Part shown: positions 1 to 10,759 of the stretch, one piece after another | Position numbering within the stretch: the first letter of the stretch is position 1 | Layout: each line of letters starts with the position of its first letter | Program-made: the position numbers and the translations under genes | Source of the DNA: Notospermus geniculatus | Taxonomy: Eukaryota > Nemertea > Pilidiophora > Heteronemertea > Lineidae | Assembly (NCBI GenBank): GCA_002633025.1 | Contig: NMRB01000417.1 | Coordinates: 120,064 to 184,063 of the forward strand | Reading direction: 5' to 3' | Length of the DNA: 64,000 bases | Notes under the pieces: model-generated | Database searches by the model: none | Told to the model about the DNA's origin: nothing | What the model saw: the letters and a program-made list of their open reading frames with translations, nothing else

Positions 1-544
1 CATCTTTGATACAGCACAAAAATGTTCAGGGCACCAGAATAATCTTCTGAAAAGCACCAATGCTGTCAGATATGGTCTTTATTGTTGTTTGAATCACATT
101 CTATTAAGTACTTAGCAAAACTGTCATGGTTCCTAAAATGACTGTTGACTGCTGACTGTTGACTGTTGAAAAAATGACTGTTGAAATATCCTTACTCTCC
201 GGCGACCATGCTTAAGAACTTTTACTTGGTTTCTCCATCGTTCTGTCATCAAAAGGCTTCATTCAGATTCATTCGCAACATTTTCCTCTCATTTGAGAAT
301 AATATTCATGTAAAAGAACCAATGATGAAATCGAACAACGTGCTCTCATTAAAGATATCAATGTCTCTTTTGTAACAGTCAGGAAAACGAAGATAGCGAT
401 TTGAGTTTTATTTCGTTTCCAGTTTGTCGACTTGAATTCTCCTTTGAAAGTGAATCTGTCTTTTATGTCGTTCACTTTTCAAACTTGCTTCAGTCTTGTA
501 TTTTCAAACTGGTCTTTCTCAGTTATTTTGTTATTTTCTCTTCA
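1..544. other. Non-coding flank, no gene recognised
   Basis: I see no convincing coding exon here. There are short reading frames but none has credible splice borders or protein-like composition. The right part becomes pyrimidine-rich and ends in a good 3' splice-site tract just before position 545. Confidence 0.4.
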
Positions 545-652
545 GCCTGCCTATCAACACCACAACGAAAAGCTATCGAATGCGGCACCATTCCTGGTTT
601 AAAAACGCCGAAACGAACACGGAAGTCGACGGCAGAGCTCGACGAGTGACAG
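545..652 (+). CDS. Possible 3' terminal exon of an upstream gene
   Basis: A pyrimidine-rich tract ending in CAG at about 542-544 is followed by an open frame that closes with TGA at 650-652. The encoded tail is basic with TP sites (it contains STPQRK, GLKTPKRTRKS and ends AELDE), which looks like the C-terminus of a nuclear or phosphorylated protein. No upstream exon is visible in the window, so neither the gene nor its function can be named. It could equally be chance coding next to a cryptic acceptor. RNA evidence would decide. Confidence 0.35.
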
Positions 653-2173
653 AAAGATCCAAAGTGTTGCGAGCAGACGCCACAAATTTCGTTCAGCCAA
701 TCCAGAATACCTCTCGCTTCTCTCAGCCAACAAGGTAGACAAGGTAGGAGAGTGAATCTAGCACGGCGGCTGTTTCAAATTTTAGAAATTTTTCTCGTCG
801 ATTTCATTTCATTTTTGTCGAAATGTATCAAAAATCGATGGAGTTTACGGTCTTAAAATACAACCCAAGAACCACTGAATCGGCAGCTGTGGTAATTTTC
901 TAAAACTGACTGAGAAGTTCTGAAAACTAATATGTTTTTAAGTATTGTAGATATTCGGCCGTGACAGCTCAAAAGGGGTAAACATCAACCTCGGCCTAGT
1001 GCATTTGTACAGTTGGCTGTCCTGTGCTTGCCGTCTGTACAATGCACTAGGCCCAAGGTTTGTTTACCCCGTCTGACTTGTCATGACCGACTTTCGTAGG
1101 ATGTCTATTGTAGACCCTTCCATCCGACGAACAGCAGGGTAGAAACGAGATCAAACGCCGGAATGCCACTGCCAGAACATAATACCCTTCCCGGCCCACC
1201 AACACTCTCGGGTGGCAGCCCCTCATCCTTCCGTCACACACCCGTTACCGCTACAGGCATGAACAGCAAGTTATGACAGCTCTTCCCAGTTTGACGTGCT
1301 CTCTCTGTTTGAACTGTCCATTAGATGGTGCCAAATTGACACATGCCGGGGAGAATTCGTCCAAATGTGTAGGAGGGTGTAAAAATTAATTACCAGGGAA
1401 CACTCCTGGGTCCTTGTTGGCGCGGCTAGCCGCAAGCTCCCCTCGCCTCTCACGTCATCAATCAGGGATAGCACCTCGGAGGTGTCGTGGTCTCGCGATT
1501 GGGAATCACTCACTCATCAACGGGTGATAGACCCTTGTGTGATTATCCCTGGGTAAGGACAGAATGTCATTAGCCCCGCTCATAAACGACTTTATGGCGA
1601 GTTTCTCACGTGTCTGTCCGTGTCGACAAAATGAGGTAGAACAGGGCGAGGCTATGTCTATGCATCTGGGGTCCGTCCGGTCGCTACAGTTTAACCCTTC
1701 AGAAAACGTTCTTGGCCCCATCTGAATAAACCATTCCTTAAACCAATTCAAAAAGAAACATCGGAGCATGATTCTTCTTAATGTAGCAAATAAATGACTC
1801 AGGCGACAAACTGTCCAAATCATCGAAGACAACTCCGTGCCGCAAAAAAACATCCTTTTTTCACGGAGAACTGCCGCATCTGTTTGGCGGTGTCCAGAAC
1901 GCGAGGTGATTGAGCTATTTTCATGGTGGAAATTGTCATAGTCCAACGCAATCTAAGACAGTGTCAGTTTTTGTCAAAGCAAAGCTGTCCTCGACCATAA
2001 GAAAGTGCGGCTTTGTCACCTCCCATTTTCGTTGCCACATTTTATGCCAAAGAAGGAAGGTCGAGCTAAATGGAATTTGCTTCTCTCTGTCATGAACTGC
2101 TTGATGAAGCAATGTCCAGATTTGAAATTAGATCGAGACCGAAGTATAATGTGTTCATTCATGGATTTCCCTT
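653..2173. other. Intergenic, no gene recognised
   Basis: Apart from the small hairpin at 975-1070 I see no repeats with clear ends and no exon-like frames. Short open frames on the minus strand (about 1,047-1,946) have no splice context or recognisable domains. Confidence 0.4.
975..1070. repeat. Short inverted repeat (hairpin element)
   Basis: The left arm begins GGGGTAAACATCAACCTCGG. The right arm is its near-complement, ending in TTTACCCC, and both arms contain the GCACTAGGCC core. The loop is about 25 bp. It is consistent with a tiny MITE or a cruciform-forming hairpin. Confidence 0.6.
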
Positions 2174-2472
2174 CACTGAAAAACTTTTCTTCATCAAAAT
2201 GACGAACTTACATGTTTTTTTTTAGGTTCGTTTTCCATCACCAAACTGAGTATCTATTAAATTCGTCAAAATCACAAGTCCACGTTCGTCATTTGGACGA
2301 ACTCTTGACGAATATAAACAAGGGTTCATCAAAATGACGAACGTGGACTTGTCATTTTGACGAACCCTTGTTCGAACCTGGACCTGTCATTTTGACGAAT
2401 TTAGATACTCAGTTTGGTGATAATGAAAACGAACCTAAGTTCGTCATTTTGATGAAGAAACGTTTTCCAGTG
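2174..2472. mobile_element. MITE, family 1 copy a (CACTG...CAGTG ends)
   Basis: The terminal inverted repeats read CACTGAAAAACTTTTCTTCA on the left and end GAAGAAACGTTTTCCAGTG on the right. The interior is itself an imperfect palindrome of GTTCGTCATTTTGACGAA-like blocks in both orientations. No transposase is encoded, so it is non-autonomous. A second copy lies at 3,238-3,493. Confidence 0.8.
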
Positions 2473-3162
2473 TTCAATCCAATCAAATGTTGGCCTACAA
2501 TTTACACAAAAGATGAAGTTTTGGTGTAGGCTATTTCAACTCGTCTGCGCGCAAATATTAGTGTTACCACAAATTCCGTTCTTGTCTTTTTCGAACGCAG
2601 GAATACCGGCGACCAAGATGTCAAATTTCTTCGTAAAAACGAGCTGGGTTCGAAAACAACTCGCGGCCATTAGCCGCATCACGTATCCAGAATACCGGCA
2701 ACCAGAATGCTTTGACTCGCACTTCAAAGCTAAACCCGTCAGAAGAAAATATTTGACAAATATTGGATGTGACTGTAAGTTGACAATGATCTGATTGGGA
2801 GTGATACGTCAACGCCTTCTCCGCCACACAGACCTGCTTCAAAACGTAATTTATATTCAAAGCTTCAGCCTCTGGAAGTACTGTATAACATAGTGAGTGA
2901 TATTTTCAATAATTGGTTAAAATGTGGTTGGAAGCGGCGGCTGTAGGCTTCAAAGGAGCGTCAGGGTGATAATACTATCATACTTGAAGGATGTCACGGG
3001 AGGTCCCTCAGGTTCAAGCATCAAGTCGTATGTCCGTAATGAGAGATGATGTATCCTTCAACCAGTTTTGATGAATTTTGATGGAAAGAAATCCTGATGT
3101 GTGTCGAAACTATCATTTGGGAAATGACGAAGGTAACCCTTCATCCCCCCCCCCCCTCGAGT

Positions 3163-3600
3163 AATGAGAAACTCTACTGCCGTTAGAGGCCGCCTGTTAG
3201 CGGTTCTAGAACGTCACCACGTTTGACGTCACAAACGCACTGAAAAATTTTTCCTCATCAAAATGACGAACTTAGGTTCGTTTTCATTATCACCAAACTG
3301 AGTATGTAAATTCGTCAAAATGACAAGTCCACATTCGTCATTTTGATGAACCCGTGTTTATGTTCGTCAAGAGTTCGTCCAAATGACGAACCTGGACTTG
3401 TCATTTTGACGAATTTAATACATGTAGATACTCCGTTTGGTGATGGAAAATGAACCTAAGTTCGTCAGTTTGATGAAGAAAATTTTTCCAGTGCGTAAGC
3501 CATGGCCGTGGCATGCATTTATTCTCTGTGACGTCAAATTCCTTGACGTTCTAGGACCACTAACTGGTGGTGGCCTCTAACGGCAGTAAAGTCTCCCATT
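3163..3600. mobile_element. MITE, family 2, interrupted by a family 1 MITE
   Basis: The arms at about 3,163-3,192 and 3,572-3,600 are inverted repeats (AATGRGAAACTCTACTGCCG type, and CTAACGGCAGTAAAGTCTCC). Inside the element sits a complete family 1 MITE (3,238-3,493). An uninterrupted relative of the host element occurs at 58,118-58,318, which confirms the nesting. Confidence 0.8.
3238..3493. mobile_element. MITE, family 1 copy b, nested in a family 2 MITE
   Basis: It has the same CACTGAAAAA...TTTTTCCAGTG ends and the same GTTCGTCATTTTGAC-type interior as the copy at 2,174-2,472. It splits the family 2 element in two, so it inserted later. Confidence 0.8.
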
Positions 3601-4807
3601 CATCAACTTTCTCTTCAGCAAGAGTTCCTCTGACATCCCGTCTCTCTGAGCGCAGCGACAGTGCAGTATTGAGCTTGAAGTTACCAAAGACGTCCACCAT
3701 TTTGAACCAATTCTCGCCAATCGCACGCCTCATTAGCTCAGGATGAAAAGGAACTCCACCAGATCTGAAGCCAACATCCACATTTTACGTGGTAAAAAAA
3801 GTACTTTGTGACACTAAAAAGCCGTCACCCGTGGCTGGTGAGTCTATTTCATGGATGGTACCGGTGGCACGTCTGTAGCAGTAAGCCTTTCATGTTGGCA
3901 GAAATCCACCGCGAGGAATCCTAGCTTCTCTCCACTCTCAATTGGCTTAATCACTTAAATGCACGTACCGTTTGATGCAATTATACCTTCTGGAATTTTC
4001 TCCAGCGTTAATTTTTCGAATTTGACAAGCCGCTTTGATCTAGTCGTGCCCTAGGATCGGATAACAATATGAAATTAATCCTTACGGCGTTCTGATTTAA
4101 GTTAGGGCCACCTCGAGTAGTTCCAAGGAGCCAGCTACATCGTATGATGATGAGCTGATTACCAAGTAAATCGGGATGCACACGCTGGCAAACTTTTTCC
4201 AGCTTCTGACGTTCTGCGGCTTTTTTCTCGCAGAGTCAATCTTCTTCTACAGTAATCAGGGGCCAAATGCGATTGGGTGAAAAAGATTCCATTTGACCAG
4301 AGTGTTGGTGATTTTTTTTGAGTTTCCGATTGTTTCGTCAGGTTTTGTGACCTGGACACCGCATGAACAGGGTCTTCATCCCACGAATAGGATCAAATTG
4401 GCGGGCTGCTGGCAGATATTCATGGCAGACAGGCATAGAGCCACAAAGAGAGATGGACAACACCGATTGAAATGATTGACCTTCGTCTGCCCTGGAAACG
4501 CCCAGGAAATGGCGTGAACTCGTCACCAGAGCAGTCAGCAAGCGGCATTAACAAAGGTTTCAAAAGATGGCGCCACCAGACGGCCACCAGGCGGGTTTAT
4601 GCCGTTCTCAAGAACGGTCGGGAATTTTTAGGCGAAAATCGACAAGGCTTAGAGGTCTCTTCATTATATGGGTCATGAAGAAAATTTTGATAACCTCTGC
4701 GGTTTGTTTGGAAGGTGCCTACCCCCAAATATTCAGAAAATATCAAAACACTGCTGTTATTAGAGAAAAAGGGGTTACGCCCCTTTCCGGAGTTTTGCGT
4801 CTAGACT
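3601..4807. other. Intergenic, no gene recognised
   Basis: No splice-bounded exon or conserved domain is visible. The part after about 4,560 is a diverged copy of a repeat seen again near 5,200-5,700 and 9,350-9,590 (shared TTATATCTCAAGAACGGTCG-like block). Confidence 0.4.
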
Positions 4808-4932
4808 ATTGGCTGGTATTTATAAAAGCTAGCAAATGCTTTTACTTCAAGTTTTGTAGTACATTTACATTGGACATTGCTGTGCAAATCTTAAGCAAAA
4901 GCATTTGCCAGCTTTTATGAATACCAGCCATT
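4808..4932. repeat. Inverted-repeat element
   Basis: GGCTGGTATTTATAAAAGCT on the left is complementary to AGCTTTTATGAATACCAGCC on the right. AAATGCTTTT/AAAAGCATTT extends the stem. It is probably a MITE with a loop of about 50 bp. Confidence 0.65.
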
Positions 4933-4991
4933 AGTGCTGGCTTCCTTCGCCACCACACACGTGTGCGGTGACCGAAGGAAGTGAGCGCTAA

Positions 4992-5132
4992 GGCCTGCTT
5001 TCCATTGGCGCGTTTCCGTGCGCGGAATCGCTCGAAAGCATTGTTTGTTTCTGCTTCGTTGGTCACTGCGCGGAAAAAAACAATGGTTTCGAGCGTTTCC
5101 GCGCACGGAAACGCGCCAATGGAAAGCAGGCC
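4992..5132. mobile_element. Palindromic MITE with TAA target duplication
   Basis: The arms GGCCTGCTTTCCATTGGCGC and its complement bound the element. TAA flanks both sides (4,989-4,991 and 5,133-5,135), as expected for PIF/Harbinger-type insertion. It sits inside a small hairpin repeat (TTAGCGCTNGCTTCCTTC type) whose uninterrupted copies are at 5,717-5,780, 9,589-9,650 and 33,345-33,421. Confidence 0.75.
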
Positions 5133-5336
5133 TAATATATAAGGACCCGTGATCTCGTCACCAGAGCAGTCAGCAAGCGGCATTTAACAGAGGTTTCAAA
5201 AGATGGCGCCACCAGACGGTCACGAATTCGTTCAGCAGTGGGAAGAGGTGTCCCAATCCTGAAGGCTGGAGGGAGGGTTGAGTCCCCACCCATGGCCATG
5301 GCCGATGACGTCATTATGGGAATTCCCGGTCGGGAA

Positions 5337-5413
5337 GAGACTAGTCTCCCGTCCTCGAGCCGCTCAGTGGATAATCGTCTTTGCGGAGCGGTTCGAGGAC
5401 AGGGATCAGTCTA
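5337..5413. mobile_element. Short MITE, TAGACTGGTC family
   Basis: The ends are GAGACTAGTCTCCCGTCCTC and GAGGACAGGGATCAGTCTA, with internal complementary GAGCCGCTC/GAGCGGTTC. The related block at 31,700-31,860 lacks this insertion, which supports it as a mobile unit. Other family members: 6,389-6,464, 9,196-9,272, 10,336-10,411, 10,507-10,759 and 35,688-35,775. Confidence 0.7.
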
Positions 5414-6388
5414 AGGCGGGAAATGCCCCTTGAATGTGATCACATCTGGCGTCGGGCAGCGGAACCAAACAACACGTCGAGGTAAGAAATATGATTGGGT
5501 TTTTGCCGTTATATCTCAAGAACGGTCGCGAATTTTTAGGCGAAAATCGACAAGGCTTAGAGGTCTCTTCATTATATTGGTCATGAAGAAAATTTTGATA
5601 ACCTCTGCGGTTTGTTTGGACGGTGCCTACCCCCAAATATTCAGAAAATATCAAAACACTGCTGTTACCAGAGAAAAAGGGGTTACACCCCTATCCGGGG
5701 TTTTGCGTCTAGACTATTTAGCGCTGGCTTCCTTCGCCACCACACACGTGTGCGGTGACCGAAGGAAGTGAGCGCTAAGGACCCTCGATGTAGGACTCAA
5801 CCCCCTCAGGCCAGTTCACCGTATAGATAATACTACATGGACCAAGTTGGAGGACAGAATCCCGATGTAGCCTCCCCTCCCCCACTCTTCATCGCCAGCG
5901 CTAATAACCTTATTGTCTTGCGTGTGACTTCGCCCTCAACGCTGGTGGTAGGATGGTCGGCGGGAAATCCAGCCTAGGAGCTGTCAGCGAGTTGACCACC
6001 AGGTGTCACTACGGCCAAATTCAATGCATCTAGCGGACCCGGTCATTATCGATCGAGCAGCAATCACGTAGATTTTCCTGTGCATTGGTCCGCTAAGACT
6101 TTGCTGCCATCTGTTGGCAATATGCGCGGCTGACTGCTCCTATTACCGTGATAGCCTGGTGATTGGTTGCCGCGCGCGGCCTCGCAGGAAGAATTAACCA
6201 CTATGGTAGAGTTCATGCGCAGGTACTGTTTCATCAAGTGATTTTAGGGCATAAGCTTATGGTACCTTTAACCAAATGGTAAATGCATTGAAGTTACGGG
6301 CCCATGGTCTTGTGACACCAGGTGGCCTATCGAAGCACCTTTTATTGTGAAAAGAACAAGTAAATAACTTAGACCGACTTGCTCTTCA

Positions 6389-6464
6389 TAGACTGGACCC
6401 CTGTCCTCGAGCATCTCTGCTAATTCGTGTTACCGGAGCGGCTCGAGGACAGGGAACCAGGCTA
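6389..6464. mobile_element. Short MITE, TAGACTGGTC family
   Basis: The ends are TAGACTGGACCCCTGTCCTC and GAGGACAGGGAACCAGGCTA around a GC-rich stem. The equivalent element in copy B of the duplication is at 10,336-10,411. Confidence 0.7.
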
Positions 6465-6649
6465 ACGTCATCACTGATGTGACGTCACAAATGGCTATCT
6501 CCCGTTCCCTGTGGTGAAAAATGTACGAATCGGCGGCTAAAACAGAGCACGGTACTTCATTACGCATGCGCAGTCAAGCCAAAGTACATTTTCAAAATGG
6601 CCGGGGCTATTCGTACCGTGACGGTGCAAATAACGCCAAACCAGATCTT

Positions 6650-6830
6650 ATTCGTACCGTGACGGTGTGAATAGTGCGCCGTTGGTTCTTATTCGTACCG
6701 TGACGGTGTGAATAGTGCGCCGTCGGTTCTTATTCGTACCGTGACGGTGTGAATAGTGCAGGAATAGCTCTTATTTACACCGTCACGGTGGGAAAAGTGC
6801 GTGGAGAATGATTATTCGTACCGTGACGGT
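6650..6830. repeat. Tandem repeat derived from the element's own terminus
   Basis: Units of about 37-40 bp contain TTATTCGTACCGTGACGGTG followed by TGAATAGTGC. The unit is part of the terminal inverted repeat of the surrounding 929-bp element, so the terminus has been amplified internally. Confidence 0.75.
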
Positions 6831-7198
6831 GATGTATAATTTCTGCACCGTAACTCGGACAGTGCGACTGTGGGCAGCAGACCTAAAATGATATTTTAGC
6901 CTGGGCAGATTTTTTCCTTTGACGGGGTCCAGTGACGACCTCATCTTTCACAGTTAATGATGAAATGTTGGGTGGCCTCTGCTGTCTGATGATAAAATAT
7001 TTTTCATAGGCCTAGGCTAGGTCTAGTAGGGCTAGGCCTAGGCCCTAATTAAAAAAAAAATTGGCTCAAGAATTACGTAGTTGCCCGTTTTCCGACAGTC
7101 ACACGGATCGATATCACGATTTCGATAAAAGGCGAAAAGAAGAAGGAAGTGAAAGAACAACTAAAAGAAAAGAAGAACTAAAAGAAAAAAGAAGAACT

Positions 7199-7270
7199 AT
7201 CATGACGGGGCTCGAACCCACGGCCTTCCGTTTGATAACCACCCACGCAAACCACTCGGCCAGTGAGGCT
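7199..7270 (-). repeat. tRNA-like (SINE-type) sequence
   Basis: Read on the minus strand it carries an A-box-like TGGCCGAGTGGT and a B-box-like GGGTTCGAGCCCC at tRNA-like spacing. It is followed by repeated AGTTCTTCTTTT. The acceptor stem does not pair and the anticodon arm is irregular, so I read it as a tRNA-derived SINE head or tRNA pseudogene rather than a working tRNA. Confidence 0.55.
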
Positions 7271-8049
7271 CATGCTGCGAACTTCGGGGAATCATTAGAT
7301 ACTTTAGTAGGCCTACCTTGCCCAAAAGCATTGGTTATAAAACTTTTTTTCCTGGTAGTGGTTATAAATTAACATTTTCATCAAGAATATTGAAAAAAAA
7401 ATCCGGCATTGTGCGAGATGATACCGGTAACTTCATCTGGCATGCCTTGAATGAAGCTCTCCGATTGGCTGTTTACGACGGTGTGAATAAGATCTGGGTT
7501 GGCGTTATTTGCACCGTGACGGTACGAATAGCCAGTGCGTTTCAAAATGGCGCTCAATCTACATGGTCTGCGGCAATGCCCTTTCTCATTATTTTAGGTA
7601 GGAAAAAACAAAAAATGAGGCAAAGAACAAATTACCTCGCCCGTCCCCCTATGACGTAAGATAACAGACTTGTATCTTTACGTATTGTTGTTTGCGACAA
7701 TCAAGTCTGTCGCGATGAAAATGAGCAAAATGAGCACTCAAAAATCGCACAAAATCATGAAATCTCGCTCAACACAAATTGTGACAAAAGTTCAAAACTC
7801 CCCTTTTCATTTGGCAGTGAGTGCATTGCCTTGCTGCCGAGGCGGCGGCGATAGGCCTAGAGGATAGCATGCTTGAATTCACACCAGACCAGTCAGCTGG
7901 TCAGTTGCACAGCATCCATCCACTCTTTGCAAAATGTCCCCTGCCCTCCGGTCCTGGCCCCCGCCTGCTGCCTGACCGGCCCGGGCAGAGCCAGAGGCAA
8001 AATGTCCCTGACCATGCATGCTTGCTGACCGACCATCCATTCCATGCTC

Positions 8050-8760
8050 GGCAGGCCTACTGTTCATTCCACTTCTGAGTGGCACGAGGTTTACAAACGA
8101 TAGCTCTCCAACGCCACGGCTGGGCCAAATTTGATGAAACAAACGTCAATCGACTTGTCTTTCTTGCCAGTATCCAAAAATGTAGGGCCTACCGGTAGGC
8201 CTTGGCTAAGTGTCGTCATATTTCACAGTACTTGAAATTGACAAAAATGTCATTTTCACCGATCGGCTCCCTCCATTGAACATGTTGAAATGACGTCATC
8301 CCCAGCGCCACACGAGGAACGTCAGATCGGTCTATTTCAGTGGAGAGAAGCCTCTCAGACAATTCTCATCTCACTTTATTCCACGCCGACAGAGATTTAT
8401 TGTCCGTCAAATGAATAAAAGTATATTTAGTCAAATATAGCAACGCAAAACATCAACATTTCCAGCACATAAACTTGGGAAAAACTCAGCTGAACACGTG
8501 AACGCAGGAGCGGCTGCCCACCCCTACGAAAAATCGACGCGACCACGCAATACACAGCACTCATAGCGGGCAAATTGTCGAACTACACTTTGTACACAAA
8601 CTCGCATGCAAATGTAGTGGGAATATCGCGATGAAACTTGAATTATAAGATACTGGCAAGAAAGACAAATCGATTGATGTATATATGTCAAATTTGGCCC
8701 AGCCGTTGCGGAGCTATCATTCATAAACCTCGCGCCACTCGAAGTGGAATGAACAGTAGG
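8050..8760. mobile_element. Large fold-back element in duplication copy A
   Basis: The arms of about 110-140 bp at 8,055-8,165 and 8,625-8,757 are inverted (GTTCATTCCACTT / AAGTGGAATGAAC ends, with TTTCTTGCCAG / CTGGCAAGAAA inside). Copy B holds two such elements in tandem (about 11,285-11,995 and 12,005-12,705). No coding capacity is visible. Confidence 0.7.
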
Positions 8761-10335
8761 ACTAGACTATTCTGTGCACACACTGACTCGGTGCACTTCC
8801 CACAACTTGGCCTGCTAGGCCTATACTCTACACATGTGCTTGAGCCGTTGGCTAGGCCTTTTAGTATTCCTGGTCAAAGTACTGTAATCATTTCATATTT
8901 CCCATGATTTCAGATTTCTTAAAGTGATCGTCAGAAGTTGGCCAATATTTTTCAAGAGAACGCAACCCCGTCTCAAGCCAAAATCGCAACAGTGGATCAC
9001 CCGCTTTAGGAACCACGAAAACCGTGCGTCTGAACAATAGAGCTATAACGAAGGTATACACGTGTGCCGTGAACAGACTTGAACGATATGATGTGTATAC
9101 GTCATCAGTACCCATGAATTCACTACGTAGCCGTTCGCGTAGGCGTTTCGCGTAGGCTGCGAAAACTCCCTATTATGGGAATTCCCGGTCGGGAAGAGAC
9201 TAGTCTCCCGTCCTCGAGCCGCTCAGTGGATAATCGTCTTTGCGGAGCGGTTCGAGGACAGGGATCAGTCTAAGGCGGGAAATGCCCCTTGAATCGTCAT
9301 ATGGTGATCACATCTGGCGTCGGGCAGCGGAACCAAACAACACGTCGAGGTAAGAAATATGATTGGGTTTATGCCGTTATATCTCAAGAACGGTCGGGAA
9401 TTTTTAGGCGAAAATCGACAAGGCTTAGAGGTCTCTTCATTATATTGGTCATGAAGAAAATTTTGATAACCTCTGCGGTTTGTTTGGAAGGTGCCTACCC
9501 CCAAATATTCAGAAAATATCAAAACACTGCTGTTACCAGAGAAAAAGGGGTTACACCCCTATCCGGGGTTTTGCGTCTAGACTATTTAGCGCTGGCTTCC
9601 TTCGCCACCACACACGTGTGCGGTGACCGAAGGAAGTGAGCGCTAAGGACCCTCGATGTAGGACTCAACCCCCTCAGGCCAGTTCACCGTATAGATAATA
9701 CATGGACCAAGTTGGAGGACAGAATCCCGATGTAGCCTCCCCTCCCCCACTCTTCATCGCCAGCGCTAATAACCTTATTGTCTTGCGTGTGACTTCGCCC
9801 TCAACGCTGGTGGTAGGATGGTCGGCGGGAAATCCAGCCTAGGAGCTGTCAGCGAGTTGACCACTAGGTGTCACTACGGCCAAATTATGCATCTAGCGGA
9901 CCCGGTCATTAATCGATCGAGCAGCAATCACGTAGATTTTCCTGTACATTGGCCCTAAGACTTTGCTGCCATCTGTTGGCAGTATGCGCGGCTTGCTCCT
10001 ATTACCGTGATAGCCTGGTGATTGGTTGCCGCGCGGCCTCGCAGGAAGAATTAACCACTATGGTAGAGTTCATGCGCCTGTAGGCCTACTGTTTCATCAA
10101 GTGATTTTAGGGCATAAGCTTATGGTACCTTTAACCAACTGGAAAATGCATTGAAGTTAATGACACCATTAGCTAAAAGTCACGGGCCCATGGTCTTGTG
10201 ACACCAGGTGGCCTTTCTTATCGAAGTACCTTTTATTGTGAAAAGAACAAAAAGTAAATAACTGGCCTTGAATCTGCCAAGAATTAGACCTTGGAGGAAT
10301 TAAATTCCTCCAAGATTAGACCGACTTGCTCTTCA

Positions 10336-10411
10336 TAGACTGGTCCCCTGTCCTCGAGCATCTCTGCCAATTCGTGTTACCGGAGCGGCTCCAGGACGAG
10401 GAACCAGTCTA
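10336..10411. mobile_element. Short MITE, TAGACTGGTC family
   Basis: TAGACTGGTCCCCTGTCCTC is at one end and GAGGAACCAGTCTA at the other. It is orthologous in position to 6,389-6,464 in copy A. Confidence 0.7.
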
Positions 10412-10506
10412 TCGTCATTACTGATGTGACGTCACAAATGGCTATCTCCCGTTCCCTGTGGTGAAAAATGTACGAATCGGCGGCTAAAACAGAGCACGGT
10501 ACTTCA

Positions 10507-10759
10507 TAGACTGGTCCCCTGTCGTAGTTCTCGCTTCACTACTACGACAGGCATTTTGAACGCCAACTCGGCAAGTGATTGGTCAGCCAAACGTCATAAA
10601 CGGTCGCGCCATGAGTCATATCTATTTTTAGAGACTCCCCGCAACGTTGAAAGTCTTTATTGCTCATTTGCATACGTGTGTCAGAAAACAGGCAAACATG
10701 GCGGACGCGGCCTGTCGTAGTAGTGGAGGAACGGAGCGATACGACAGGGGACCAGTCTA
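10507..10759. mobile_element. 253-bp MITE with exact 9-bp target duplication
   Basis: The ends are TAGACTGGTCCCCTGTCGTA and TACGACAGGGGACCAGTCTA, a near-perfect terminal inverted repeat. GGTACTTCA occurs directly on both sides (10,498-10,506 and 10,760-10,768). Copy A has a single GGTACTTCA and no element (near 6,551), which proves insertion. A 9-bp duplication points to a Mutator-like transposase acting in trans. Confidence 0.9.

Larger units (their letters stand above)
6605..7533. mobile_element. 929-bp TIR element present only in duplication copy A
   Basis: It has nearly perfect terminal inverted repeats of about 48 bp: the left begins GGCTATTCGTACCGTGACGG and the right ends CCGTGACGGTACGAATAGCC. 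Copy B lacks it (junction near 10,803). TTTCAAAATGG is repeated on both sides, a probable target duplication. The left part is a tandem array of CGTACCGTGACGGTGTGAAT units (about 6,650-6,830), the centre carries a tRNA-like sequence (7,199-7,270), and no transposase frame is seen. Confidence 0.8.
5313..8956. repeat. Tandem segmental duplication, copy A
   Basis: This block is highly similar to 9,172-12,892, the copy that adjoins the WAPL start codon. It contains fold-back repeats but no recognisable gene. Relative to copy B it carries an extra 929-bp TIR element (6,605-7,533). Copy B carries an extra 253-bp MITE (10,507-10,759) and a second fold-back element. Homology stops at TTTTTCAAG at 8,956 in copy A and at the same string at 12,892 in copy B. 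Confidence 0.85.

Noticed and set aside
4567-5771. Pair of similar frames of about 115 residues (also near 9,289-9,639)
   Set aside because: They are the same interspersed repeat in several copies, interrupted by MITEs, without a recognisable domain; similarity reflects duplication, not a gene family.
7199-7270. Functional tRNA gene
   Set aside because: A and B boxes are present but acceptor-stem pairing fails and the anticodon arm is irregular; a SINE head or pseudogene is likelier.
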